From: Paenibacillaceae bacterium GAS479
Lineage (GTDB): Bacteria; Bacillota; Bacilli; Paenibacillales; Paenibacillaceae
NCBI GenBank assembly: GCA_900105225.1
Contig: LT629764.1
Coordinates: forward strand, 1,603,501-1,667,500
Length of the DNA: 64,000 nt
Reading direction: 5' to 3'
The notes under the pieces were generated by a model. That model searched no databases and was not told the origin of the DNA. It saw only the letters and a list, made by a program, of their open reading frames with translations. A program made the position numbers and the translations under genes. Positions 9,001 through 16,972 of the stretch are shown piece after piece (position 1 is the stretch's first letter; every line of letters starts with the position of its first letter).

Positions 9001-9999
9001 TCATTCGTCCCATTTCACACTGATTCTTTGTTTTTTCTCGAAATACACGATTTCTTCGTAACCTGTGCGCTTGGCTAACGCCATCGCCTCATCCAACATC
9101 GTGCCGATATCGTCCGGAAAATGTGAATCCGAGCTTAGCGTAATCGGCACTCCGTGCGCGTGAAGCCTGCTCAGAAACGCGGGACTTGGACACATTTCCT
9201 TAACCGGATACCGGTAAGCAAGACCCGTATTGATTTCCGAAGCGACGTTCGCTTTTTTAAGCGCGGCGGCTACTTCGTCATACAGATCCAGCAGCAGCTT
9301 CTCGTCAGGTCTGTACCCGAACACTTTCAAATTGTCTAGATGAGCTATAATATTGAATATTCCGGAGTTGGCTGCTTTGATGACATGCTCGAATAAATGC
9401 TTGTACAAGCCTAGCAAATCCTTGCTCTCATAAATTTCCTTTGTCTCCGGGTTATCGAAACCCCAACCATCCAGGAAATGAACGCTTCCAATGACGTAAT
9501 CCAGCTCGTACTTGTCCAGAAGAGACTTTAGCTCCTCCTCCCCTCCCGGAAAATAATCAGCTTCCACGCCTACGGACAAAGGGTAGCCCTTCCTCTGCAA
9601 GTTGCGCGCGGCTGTGAGGAACTCATCAATCGAGCCAATGCGAACCCGGTCATACCAGTAACGCTGAAGCTTTCCCAACTCGCTGTCGTCCATCAAAATA
9701 TATTTCTCGTAATAATCGCGGAACTCCTGGAACCGGTATAGATGATCGACCATCCCGAAGCGTTGAATTCCTTTTTTCTGGCCTTCGATCATGTACGCCT
9801 CCAGCCATCTTTCGGAGAAACATCCTTCGTCCAATCTTAATTTCAGTCGATCTAGCGTATGCTCAATCCATGGCAGCGTATTCGGCTCGCTGCCCGGCTT
9901 TGTTTCCCCAGGCACGGTTTGCAGCGCCTTGGCCGTTCTCTGCAACCAAGAGAAGGAGTAAGGGCCTTCCTCAAGATGGAAATGAAAATCTACTTTCAC
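9001..9999 (-). CDS. PHP-domain phosphoesterase (HisK/histidinol-phosphatase-like)
   Basis: A 332-residue PHP-superfamily metal-dependent phosphoesterase. Metal-ligand motifs are DFHFHLEEG at the N-terminus, MVDHLYRF, GVEADYFPGGEEE, IGSVHFLDGWGFD, NIIAHLDNLKVFG and LSSDSHFPDDIG. The start is GTG at 9999, seven bases after GGAGG and 2 bases after the stop codon of the DeoR gene; a longer frame to 10074 would overlap that gene and is not preferred. Histidine biosynthesis genes are not nearby, so the substrate is unknown. The operon position suggests a sugar- or amino-alcohol-phosphate phosphatase (inference). Confidence 0.85.
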   Translation of the reverse strand: MKVDFHFHLEEGPYSFSWLQRTAKALQTVPGETKPGSEPNTLPWIEHTLDRLKLRLDEGCFSERWLEAYMIEGQKKGIQRFGMVDHLYRFQEFRDYYEKYILMDDSELGKLQRYWYDRVRIGSIDEFLTAARNLQRKGYPLSVGVEADYFPGGEEELKSLLDKYELDYVIGSVHFLDGWGFDNPETKEIYESKDLLGLYKHLFEHVIKAANSGIFNIIAHLDNLKVFGYRPDEKLLLDLYDEVAAALKKANVASEINTGLAYRYPVKEMCPSPAFLSRLHAHGVPITLSSDSHFPDDIGTMLDEAMALAKRTGYEEIVYFEKKQRISVKWDE

Positions 10000-10001
10000 T
10001 G

Positions 10002-10781
10002 CTAGTCCTCCTTGTCGGCGATGAAGATTGCAATATCTCTGTCGTTCAGGTTTTTTTGCCATTCCTCCGGGCATTCGCGATCGGTCACAATGGAGTAGAC
10101 GTCATCCAACGAACATATTTTGGCGAACGTCGCTTTGCCGAATTTGGACGAATCTGCGAGAAAAATCGTCTCATCGGCTCTTTCGATCATCTTGCGGGAA
10201 ATCGTAGCTTCCGAAAGCGCGTAATCCGTAACGCCGTCCTTCAGCGACAAGCCGCCTGCCGAGAGAAACGTTTTGTTCACCCTAAGCTGGTCCAGCATCA
10301 ATTCGGAAAGCGGGCCGGACGTTGTTTTCTGATGTTTGTTCAGCTCCCCGCCGGTAAAAATAATCCGGCCCGGAAACACTTCCATCGCAAGCAGCATCGC
10401 CGGCGCCGAATTGGTGACGATCGTTACATCCGCACGGTCGCCGAGGTTGCGAATCACTTCCAGCATCGTTGTCCCGTTGCCGAGCATGACCGTGTCCCCG
10501 TAATTGATCATGGCAGCGGCATATTTGCCGATAGCCGCCTTCTGGGCGGCATTGATCAGCGTTTTCTGCTCGAACGGCAGCTCCGACGAATCGGCTCTTA
10601 CTTTGACGGCCCCGCCATATACCTTTTTCAGCTTTCCGTCGTTGTCCAGACGTTCCAAATCGCGTCTGATCGTCTCGGCGGATACGTTAAACTCGTCGGC
10701 GAGCACCGTCACCTCGACTTTGCCTTCTTTGCTCACGTACTCCAATATTTTTTTCTTTCTCTTCTCAAAGGATAAAGACAT
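10002..10781 (-). CDS. DeoR/GlpR-family transcriptional regulator
   Basis: A 259-residue regulator. Residues 1-57 are the DeoR winged helix (KRKKKILEYVSKEGKVEVTVLADEFNVS, then ETIRRDLERLDNDGKLKKVYGGA). The rest is the DeoR sensor domain with YGDTVMLGNGTTMLEVIRNL and IFLADSSKFGKATFAKICSL, typical of proteins binding a phosphorylated sugar-like ligand. It is the first gene of the ethanolamine operon and probably controls its own promoter. EutVW-type control was not seen in this window. Confidence 0.93.
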   Translation of the reverse strand: MSLSFEKRKKKILEYVSKEGKVEVTVLADEFNVSAETIRRDLERLDNDGKLKKVYGGAVKVRADSSELPFEQKTLINAAQKAAIGKYAAAMINYGDTVMLGNGTTMLEVIRNLGDRADVTIVTNSAPAMLLAMEVFPGRIIFTGGELNKHQKTTSGPLSELMLDQLRVNKTFLSAGGLSLKDGVTDYALSEATISRKMIERADETIFLADSSKFGKATFAKICSLDDVYSIVTDRECPEEWQKNLNDRDIAIFIADKED

Positions 10782-10972
10782 AACGCCACCCTATTCTGAT
10801 TTTTTAAGGCTATTCAAAACGCATGACATGGCCAAGAATTGAAGCGAGCGCAACCTTGTTCTCCGCCGAATAAGCCTCGCCAGCAGCCGTTTCAACTGCG
10901 TTGACTGCCTGAATGGCTTTCGCCTTAACACAAACATTCCATTTGGATTTATGTTGATTGTTGTTGTTTCTT
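10782..10972 (-). promoter_or_regulatory. Long untranslated leader of the ethanolamine operon
   Basis: If transcription starts about 7 bases after the -10 box, the leader is about 190 bases. Near its start are repeated AAC triplets (AAACAACAACAATCAACA), resembling DeoR-family operators. Codons downstream form an open frame without a start codon (VKAKAIQAVNAVETAAGEAY and on, ending before DeoR), which may be a decayed gene piece. No transcription antiterminator hairpin of the EutV type was recognised. Confidence 0.45.
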
Positions 10973-10978
10973 TATTAA

Positions 10979-11007
10979 ATTATAAGCGCTTACACAAATG
11001 TAGTCAA
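10979..11007 (-). promoter_or_regulatory. Sigma-A promoter of the ethanolamine operon
   Basis: On the minus strand TTGACT (11007-11002) and TATAAT (10984-10979) are separated by exactly 17 bases. This is a near-consensus housekeeping promoter pointing into the DeoR gene and the ethanolamine operon. Confidence 0.85.
10981..10994. promoter_or_regulatory. CcpA cre-like operator overlapping the promoter
   Basis: TGTAAGCGCTTATA (minus strand) matches the catabolite-responsive element consensus TGWNANCGNTNNCA at all conserved positions but one. It covers the spacer end and -10 box, the expected position for repression by CcpA. Confidence 0.7.
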
Positions 11008-11059
11008 CAAACTTCCATAAGTCGAGAGCTCAACTTCATCCGCCTCGGCTTTGGAGTTC

Positions 11060-11094
11060 AAAAAAAGCCGCCTGTCCACAATCGGACAGGCGGC
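11060..11094 (-). terminator. Rho-independent terminator of the 11174 MFS gene
   Basis: An 11-bp perfect stem (GCCGCCTGTCC/GGACAGGCGGC) with a 6-base loop is followed on the minus strand by a run of seven T. It ends the MFS gene unit upstream of the ethanolamine promoter. Confidence 0.88.
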
Positions 11095-11107
11095 TTAACG
11101 CGACTAG

Positions 11108-11150
11108 TGACCGGAAGCGCACTCCCGTTCCTGCTCGGCGACAGCTTGGG
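11108..11150 (-). pseudogene. Decayed duplicate of the 3' end of the DHA2 transporter gene
   Basis: These 43 bases match 12594-12636, the end of the DHA2 transporter gene, with only two mismatches. On the minus strand they still encode AVAEQERECASGH followed by TAG, compared with AVAEQEREYASGH and TGA in the intact gene. No further similarity is seen upstream, where the 11174 MFS gene begins to end. Confidence 0.8.
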
Positions 11151-11173
11151 TGTTTCTATTCTCTTGCGACTTG

Positions 11174-12334
11174 TTACTCCGCTACCGGCTCTTGCATCCC
11201 CTTACTGCTGCGGGATAAATAAAGGCCAAGCAACAGGCCAAGCAAGGAAAGTCCTGAAATATAAAGGTACAGCGTTTTGCCGCCGAGTGCATCGTACATC
11301 CAGCCTCCCGCATAGGAAGCGACAATACCGGATACGCCGAAGAACAGCAGCGCCAAAACAGTCTGACCGGTTGCTTTCCATTCCGTCGGGACGATTCGAT
11401 ACAGATATTGAATGGCTGCCGCGTAGAACACCGGGAAGGTGACAATCTGCAATAGCTGCAGCAGCACAAGCCCGTACGGCTCCGTTATCCATGCACTTAA
11501 GAAGAAGCGGATGAAATAGAAAAAGCCAGCAATCGAGATGAGCATGAGCTCTTTACCCTTGCGCAGCCACCAGAAACTGAGGGCAAAAACAGCAATTTCG
11601 CTGCCCGCAGCAAGGAACCAGGCTTGTCCCAGCAGTTCTGGGCTGCCTCCAAGATCGCGAATGTATACGCCGAGGAACGTGTCATTGACACGCTGTGGCA
11701 CGGCGCTGATGAAGATCAGCAGCAGGAAAAGCGCTGTCTGGCGGTTGCGCAGAAATTGGCCCAAGCTGGCCAGCTTAACTGGTTGGCCCGTTGCCCTGGC
11801 ATCCGGCAGCTTGAAGCAGATAATAATGCCTACCACGCCGACAACGGCGAACAGCGGCCCTAAGCTTTTTGAGCCGAGACCGGTCATCACATACCCAACG
11901 ATCAGGGACATGACTGCATAACCGAATGCACCGTAAGTACGGATCGAGCCGTAGCTGACACCGGCGCTTTCCGACGTGCGGAAGTTCAAGCTCTCTAACA
12001 GAGGATCGATCGGCATCAAGAAAAAGTAGAGAATCATCGCGAGTCCAAGCAGCATGGGGAAGCTGGACGTCCCGTACAGCAGATAACCCGTAAGCGTAGC
12101 ACAAACGGTCAGCAGCAGCATGACTTTGCGTACGGTACGCAGCTTATCGCTGATCATGCCCCAAAGGGGCTGGGCGATGATCGTGATAAAACCGCCTGTT
12201 CCGGTGATGAGACCAATTTGAACCGTGGACAAGCCCTGGAGATCCAGGTAGACCGGCATGAAGGAGACGAATACGGCGAGCAGAGCGAAGTAAATAAAAT
12301 TGTAAGCTTTGAGAGTTGCAGTTCCTTGTTGCAT
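11174..12334 (-). CDS. MFS transporter (MFS_1-like, nucleoside/sugar-permease-like)
   Basis: A 386-residue protein with about 12 hydrophobic segments. The loop motif GMISDKLRTVRKVMLLL follows transmembrane segment 2, as in the major facilitator superfamily. The layout SMxR-free N-terminus and FNFRTSESAGVSYGSIRTYGAFGYAV (residues about 115-140) resemble the LacY/NupG/HcaT-like branch. Substrate cannot be told. The ribosome-binding site is weak (GAGG 14 bases upstream). It is downstream of the DHA2 transporter on the same strand, and a copy of that gene's tail lies just after it. Confidence 0.85.
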   Translation of the reverse strand: MQQGTATLKAYNFIYFALLAVFVSFMPVYLDLQGLSTVQIGLITGTGGFITIIAQPLWGMISDKLRTVRKVMLLLTVCATLTGYLLYGTSSFPMLLGLAMILYFFLMPIDPLLESLNFRTSESAGVSYGSIRTYGAFGYAVMSLIVGYVMTGLGSKSLGPLFAVVGVVGIIICFKLPDARATGQPVKLASLGQFLRNRQTALFLLLIFISAVPQRVNDTFLGVYIRDLGGSPELLGQAWFLAAGSEIAVFALSFWWLRKGKELMLISIAGFFYFIRFFLSAWITEPYGLVLLQLLQIVTFPVFYAAAIQYLYRIVPTEWKATGQTVLALLFFGVSGIVASYAGGWMYDALGGKTLYLYISGLSLLGLLLGLYLSRSSKGMQEPVAE

Positions 12335-12445
12335 AGGGATTCGTCAGGCCTCTTTCGTGCGCTTATTCGCTTGCATTGGATAGCGTCCCCCTAGCTTACC
12401 ACAAGCAAGCGGAATTTGGGTCGCCCCCGGGTCTGCTGGCATTAT

Positions 12446-12487
12446 AAAGGCTGCCCCCTGCCCGAGTTCGGACAAGAAGCAGCCTTT
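12446..12487 (-). terminator. Weak hairpin after the DHA2 transporter gene
   Basis: A nine-base stem AAAGGCTGC/GCAGCCTTT with a long, partly paired loop lies 100 bases after the DHA2 stop. It has only TTTATAAT after it, so termination may be partial. Confidence 0.45.
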
Positions 12488-12589
12488 GGCAAGCACAGTA
12501 TAACATCAGCATACAACATGCTGGAGGAACCCGCCCGAGCCGAGTCGAGCATTGATTAATGAATGAAACATACTCCATCTTGCTATCGA

Positions 12590-14230
12590 TCAATGACCGG
12601 AAGCATACTCCCGTTCCTGCTCGGCGACAGCTTGGGGATCCATCTTGCTTTTGCCCATGAAGAAGGCGAAGAACAGCGCCAGAGCTGCCGGAATGAGCGC
12701 CCAGGCGAACGTCTGGACGATCGTTGAGGACAGTCCGTCTGAAAGTTTCTCCAATAACACAGGCGGAATCTTGGCGCGCAGATCTGGGTCCATAAGCTCG
12801 CGCGGATCTTGAAGCGTGAAGCCCGGCAAGCCTGCTCCGTCCGCTGCTCCAGCTACAGCACCGCCAGCAGTACCGCCGGATCCAGCAGCATCCGCGCCAG
12901 CCGCAGCTCCCGGCTCCCCTCCAGCTCCGCTGCCAAGAGCGTCAGCCAGCTTTTTGCTGAACAGATGGCTTTGGATTATACCGAACACGGTGATGCCGAG
13001 CGCCATACCAAGCGAACGCAGGAAATTCAGCGTTGAGCTCGCCGCACCGCGATCCTGTACGGGTACAGAGAACATGCAGGCATTGCTTAGTACCGAGAAT
13101 GATGCCCCGATGCCAAGACCAACCAGTACCATGTACAGTCGCATTACCCAGATATTCGTATCCGCTGTAATTGTCGTCAGCAGCCCAATGCCAACCACAA
13201 GCAGCGCAAGCGTCGGAATCATCAACGTACGATATTTGAACTTGGTCATCAGGAAACCGCCAAGCGTAGCGGTGACGACGGAACCGACCATCATCGGCAG
13301 CAACACAAGACCAGAATTGGTCGCTTTACCGCCCATGACGCCCGAGATGAAGATTGGGATGTACATAGAAGCCGTAACAAATGCCGCTCCGGCAAAAATG
13401 CCGATCAGATTGCTTGAGGCATACACTCTGCTGCGGAACATGCGGAATGTAATGATCGGCTCTTTAGCTCGCAGCTCGAACATGACGAACAGCACAGTCA
13501 GCACGGCAAAGCCTCCGAACAGACCAAGAATCGTGGCGGAATCCCAAGCGAAAGTGCGACCCCCGATCGTTTTGCCGCCCAGCTCAAGAGCAAAGATCAG
13601 ACAGACAACAGCACCAACGAGCGTCGCCGCTCCTCCCCAGTCAATTTCCTGTCGACTATGCTGCTGTGACTCTTTGTAAAATGCCCAGACGAACACAAGG
13701 GCCAGCAGGCCGAGCGGAAGATTGATGTAGAAGATCCAGTTCCAGTGGATATAGTCCGTGATATAAGCTCCAAGCAGCGGTCCAAAAATACTGGACAGGC
13801 CGAACACGGCGCCAAACAGACCTCCGAGCTTGCCCCGCTGCTCCGCAGGCACAGCATCGAACATGATCGTGAAGGCGACTGGGATCATCGCGCCGCCGCC
13901 AAGGCCCTGAATAGCCCGGTACATCGCGAGTTGCTCAATCGTCTGGGCGATGCCGCAAAGGGCGGACCCAATCATAAACACAATTAATCCAAAAACAAAA
14001 AATCGCTTGCGGCCATACATGTCAGAAAGCTTACCGAAAATCGGCATACCGGCCATCTCGGCGACCATGTAAGCTGAAGTAACCCAGACAAACTTGTCCA
14101 GACCTCCTAATTCACCTACGATCGTTCCCATAGCTGTTGACACGATGGTTTGGTCCATCGAAGCCATGAGCATACCAAGCAGCAAACCGGCGATGACCAG
14201 GCCTGTGTTGTTGCGGGAGGCTTGATTCAT
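12590..14230 (-). CDS. DHA2-family (14-TMS) multidrug efflux MFS transporter
   Basis: A 546-residue EmrB/QacA-type drug:proton antiporter with about 14 membrane segments. Motifs are MDQTIVSTAMGTI (motif D1) at residues 26-38, GKLSDMYGRKRFFVFG (motif A) near 63 and AIQGLGGGAMIPVAFTI (motif B/C region) near 108. Between the last two segments is an unusual Gly/Ala-rich loop (residues about 437-480) of low complexity. A second, decayed copy of its last 13 codons lies at 11108-11150. Confidence 0.93.
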   Translation of the reverse strand: MNQASRNNTGLVIAGLLLGMLMASMDQTIVSTAMGTIVGELGGLDKFVWVTSAYMVAEMAGMPIFGKLSDMYGRKRFFVFGLIVFMIGSALCGIAQTIEQLAMYRAIQGLGGGAMIPVAFTIMFDAVPAEQRGKLGGLFGAVFGLSSIFGPLLGAYITDYIHWNWIFYINLPLGLLALVFVWAFYKESQQHSRQEIDWGGAATLVGAVVCLIFALELGGKTIGGRTFAWDSATILGLFGGFAVLTVLFVMFELRAKEPIITFRMFRSRVYASSNLIGIFAGAAFVTASMYIPIFISGVMGGKATNSGLVLLPMMVGSVVTATLGGFLMTKFKYRTLMIPTLALLVVGIGLLTTITADTNIWVMRLYMVLVGLGIGASFSVLSNACMFSVPVQDRGAASSTLNFLRSLGMALGITVFGIIQSHLFSKKLADALGSGAGGEPGAAAGADAAGSGGTAGGAVAGAADGAGLPGFTLQDPRELMDPDLRAKIPPVLLEKLSDGLSSTIVQTFAWALIPAALALFFAFFMGKSKMDPQAVAEQEREYASGH

Positions 14231-14366
14231 ACGTTGTATCCTCTTCCTTTCCGTCTGTTGCCGACTTCACTGCCGGACACATTCTTCCCCATTATATCCA
14301 TGACCTAAGGGCTTAAAATCAGCCTCCAGACGGATTCAAAATGCGGTTATTCCACTTTAACAAAAC

Positions 14367-14392
14367 AATCCTGACAGCTGTCTGTCAGGATT
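14367..14392 (-). terminator. Terminator of the TVP38-like gene
   Basis: An 11-bp perfect stem (AATCCTGACAG/CTGTCAGGATT) with a 4-base loop lies 22 bases after the TVP38-like stop codon and is followed on the minus strand by GTTTTGTT. Confidence 0.75.
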
Positions 14393-14413
14393 GGGTGAGT
14401 AAGACTCGCTGAT

Positions 14414-15037
14414 TTAGGCAGGCAGCGTGCCCGTCTCATTTTCCTCGGGAGCCTTCATGTATCTTGCTTCAATTCGCTTGCATACATACCAAGACAGAAT
14501 GACGAACAGCAAAACGTAGAGGATCTGAAGCGGATCCCGGTAAAAGCGCCCGACATCGTGGCCGATATAAGAAACAGCAAATACCATAATTCCTTTGCCG
14601 ACAGCAACCGCAGTGAAAAAACGGGCTATGCCCATACGGGAGACGGCCGCAGCCATATTGACCAGTACGAAGGGGCCCACCGGAAACAGGCTAAGGATGA
14701 ATACATAACTGAATGCATTACGGCGAATCCAGCTCATGCTGGCCTGTACCTTAGGCTTGTCAGCCCAGCGCCTGGCAATCCGATGCCCTGCAGCCGCTCT
14801 CACAACTAGAAATGTCGTCATGCAGCCAGCCACAAGACCAATCCATGAATAAAGAAATCCGGCCCACAGACCATACACCGCCGCATTAACACCGACGATC
14901 AGAAGCGTTGGCAAAGGGGGAACGAAGGACTTAAGAAAAGTCAGCAGAATGCCTGGCAGCGGCCCAAAGGACCGATAGCGGTCCAGCAGCTCCAGCAAGC
15001 GCTCTTCTGTCATGTAGGACATCAGGTCATTCAGCAT
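14414..15037 (-). CDS. TVP38/TMEM64 (SNARE-associated/VTT-domain) membrane protein
   Basis: A 207-residue integral membrane protein with about five hydrophobic segments. The VTT-domain pattern GLLAGCMTTFLVVRAAAG, then SYVFILSLFPVGPFVLVNMAAAVSRM, is characteristic. DedA/TVP38 proteins are linked to lipid scrambling and membrane homeostasis. The start at 15037 has GAGGAG at 7 bases; ATG 15043 is too close to that site, and the much longer frame running to 15601 would overlap the opposite-strand ZIP gene and is rejected. Confidence 0.88.
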   Translation of the reverse strand: MLNDLMSYMTEERLLELLDRYRSFGPLPGILLTFLKSFVPPLPTLLIVGVNAAVYGLWAGFLYSWIGLVAGCMTTFLVVRAAAGHRIARRWADKPKVQASMSWIRRNAFSYVFILSLFPVGPFVLVNMAAAVSRMGIARFFTAVAVGKGIMVFAVSYIGHDVGRFYRDPLQILYVLLFVILSWYVCKRIEARYMKAPEENETGTLPA

Positions 15038-15227
15038 TGTCATTCTCCTCACAGGAGGGGGTTGCAGCAAGCATCGCCCCTCCGCAGCATCTGTGCTATA
15101 TTGTACCGCCATCCAGGGAGCGAGAAAAGGAAATTGCCTCGATATTTCCCTCGCTGGGCATAACCCGTCTTTTAAAGCATACCCTAGTGGGAGATAACCG
15201 GAGTCCGCTCCGAAGCGAGGAGCTTTT

Positions 15228-15998
15228 ATGAATCCAATCATTCTCGGCAGCTTGGCAACGGCGGTTTGCACAGTCATCGGCGCCCTGCCCGCCTTGTTCT
15301 TCACTAATATTACCCATCGAGGCAAAGATATCCTGCTCGCCTTCACAGCGGGCATTATGGTTGCCGCATCGATATACGGGCTAATCCCGAGCGCTCTTAA
15401 GCTGTCGAATCTTTTCACGCTCACCGTTGGCATCCTGCTTGGTACCGTCGTGCTCATGCTGCTGGAACTCATCATCCCCCATACCGATCCCTCACATGAG
15501 TCACAAGTTGATCTTTCGTCTGGCTCGGCGGCAGCTTCACGTGGATGGCTGGGGATGGATCGCAGCTCCCTGCTCTTCTTGGCAGCCATGGCGCTGCACA
15601 ATTTGCCGGAAGGTTTATCTGTAGGCGTCAGCTACGGCAGCAGCGAGTCTCAGCTCGGTCCAATCGTGGCCGTCAGCATCGGCATGCAGAACATTCCGGA
15701 AGGTTTTCTAACCGCGATTTTTCTGATTACGCAAGGAATGCGCCGGGGCTACGCGGTGCTAATGTCGGTCGGCACCGGACTGCTGGAGCTGCTTGCAGCT
15801 CTTGTCGGCGTCAGCTTCGTTGCCGTTATTGATCCGATCGTGCCTTATGGCCTCGCTTTCGCAGCCGGCGCTATGCTATTCGTCGTTTACAAGGAGTTGA
15901 TTCCGGAGAGCCACGGGGACGGCAACGAACGAGCGGCGACATTCTCCTTCATTGTCGGCTTAATTGTGATGATCGCGATGACGCATACTTTGACTTAA
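15228..15998 (+). CDS. ZIP-family divalent metal transporter
   Basis: A 256-residue protein with about eight membrane segments. The ZIP signature is clear: LAAMALHNLPEGLSVGVSYG (segment IV, residues about 118-138) and VSIGMQNIPEGFLTAIFLI (segment V). The histidine-containing loop PHTDPSHES lies between segments III and IV. Likely imports zinc or related ions. GAGGAG lies 5 bases before the ATG. It is one of the few plus-strand genes here and converges on the FrnE-like gene, sharing a terminator. Confidence 0.93.
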   Translation: MNPIILGSLATAVCTVIGALPALFFTNITHRGKDILLAFTAGIMVAASIYGLIPSALKLSNLFTLTVGILLGTVVLMLLELIIPHTDPSHESQVDLSSGSAAASRGWLGMDRSSLLFLAAMALHNLPEGLSVGVSYGSSESQLGPIVAVSIGMQNIPEGFLTAIFLITQGMRRGYAVLMSVGTGLLELLAALVGVSFVAVIDPIVPYGLAFAAGAMLFVVYKELIPESHGDGNERAATFSFIVGLIVMIAMTHTLT

Positions 15999-16002
15999 AT
16001 TA

Positions 16003-16049
16003 AAAGGGACGCCCTCCACCGCAGATCGCGGAATGGAGGACGTCCCTTT
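16003..16049. terminator. Bidirectional terminator between ZIP and FrnE-like genes
   Basis: The arms AAAGGGACG and CGTCCCTTT plus an inner CCTCCA/TGGAGG pairing form a long hairpin between two convergent genes. A/T-rich flanks on both sides fit use in both directions. Confidence 0.8.
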
Positions 16050-16116
16050 ACTATACAAGGCTGGATGCAGAGTGCCGGAACAATCACGTTCCGGCATTTC
16101 CACGGAAGAGAGCCTG

Positions 16117-16851
16117 CTACTCCCGTGCAGGCACTTCGCAGGAACCGTCAGCGCAGTTGTCTCCTGCGGCTGTGTTCTCGCCGGACTCAGCCGCTGCAGG
16201 AGCTTCAGCACCTGCCTGCTTCTCTGCCCACGCCTGCTGCAGCACTTGCAGGAACGCGGCAGGCGACTGCGCACCGGATACGCCCAGCTTGCGGTCCATT
16301 ACATAAAAAGGCACGCCGCGAATGCCAAGCTCGGAGCCGACCTGCTCCTCGGCGCGCACCAGCTCGCTATAACGATCGGAGGCCAGTACTTGCCCGGCTT
16401 CCTCAGCCGACAGGCCGACCTCGCCAGCCAGAGCCACCAACACCTGACGGTCCTGAAGCAGCAGTCCGTCAGTAAAGTAGGCCTTAAACAGACGCTCCGC
16501 CAGCTCATCTCCCTTGCCTTGCTCTACAGCCCAGGCCATCAGCCGGTGAGAATCAAACGTATTGCCGGTCTTCATCACATCAAAATTGAAGTTCAGACCC
16601 ATCTCGCCAGCCTGGCGCCCCAAATTGTTATTGTTCGCGACTGCCTGCTCTACAGACATGCCATATTTACGGGATAACAGCTCATGAATACTGGTGCCTG
16701 GCGTATACTCCGCTCCAGGGTCCAGCTCGAAGCTCCGATAAACGACCTCTACTTCATCCTTATGCTCAAAAGATTCCAATGCCTCTTGGAATTTTCTCTT
16801 CCCGATATAACAAAACGGACAAGCATAATCAGACCAAATTTCAACCTTCAT
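16117..16851 (-). CDS. DsbA-family oxidoreductase, FrnE-like
   Basis: A 244-residue thioredoxin-fold protein. The redox motif CPFC is at residues 11-14 (WSDYACPFCYIGKRKF), the helical insert follows, and the cis-proline loop is GIRGVPFYVMDRKLGVSGAQ near residue 172. No signal peptide is present, so it acts in the cytoplasm, as FrnE proteins do (disulfide isomerase/stress role in the family). An odd C-terminal tail of about 35 residues carries an extra cysteine pair (CADGSC). A perfect palindrome lies in its promoter region. Confidence 0.9.
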   Translation of the reverse strand: MKVEIWSDYACPFCYIGKRKFQEALESFEHKDEVEVVYRSFELDPGAEYTPGTSIHELLSRKYGMSVEQAVANNNNLGRQAGEMGLNFNFDVMKTGNTFDSHRLMAWAVEQGKGDELAERLFKAYFTDGLLLQDRQVLVALAGEVGLSAEEAGQVLASDRYSELVRAEEQVGSELGIRGVPFYVMDRKLGVSGAQSPAAFLQVLQQAWAEKQAGAEAPAAAESGENTAAGDNCADGSCEVPARE

Positions 16852-16891
16852 TTTAACCCTCTTTCCGGCAGCATACAGGCCGCCAATAAAC

Positions 16892-16910
16892 TGTAACCAT
16901 TATGGTTACA
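16892..16910. promoter_or_regulatory. Palindromic operator upstream of the FrnE-like gene
   Basis: TGTAACCATTATGGTTACA is a perfect 9-bp dyad around one base. On the minus strand TTGCTC-18-TAAGAT is a possible promoter immediately upstream, so the dyad would cover the start of transcription. Its ACCAT/ATGGT core resembles the palindrome before the SRPBCC-ArsR pair. Confidence 0.6.
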
Positions 16911-16972
16911 TCTTATCACAGCGAGCGCCGCAGGAGCAAACTCCTTGTATCCCCATAGACATGAAATAAAGT

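Noticed and set aside
10782-11000. Cobalamin riboswitch or EutV antiterminator in the operon leader
   Set aside because: I could not find the B12-box pattern or the paired hairpins with AGNAANGA-type loops; only a promoter, cre-like box and AAC repeats are visible.
15038-15601. N-terminal extension of the TVP38-like frame to 15601
   Set aside because: It overlaps the opposite-strand ZIP transporter and lacks membrane or family features; the start at 15037 has a proper ribosome-binding site.
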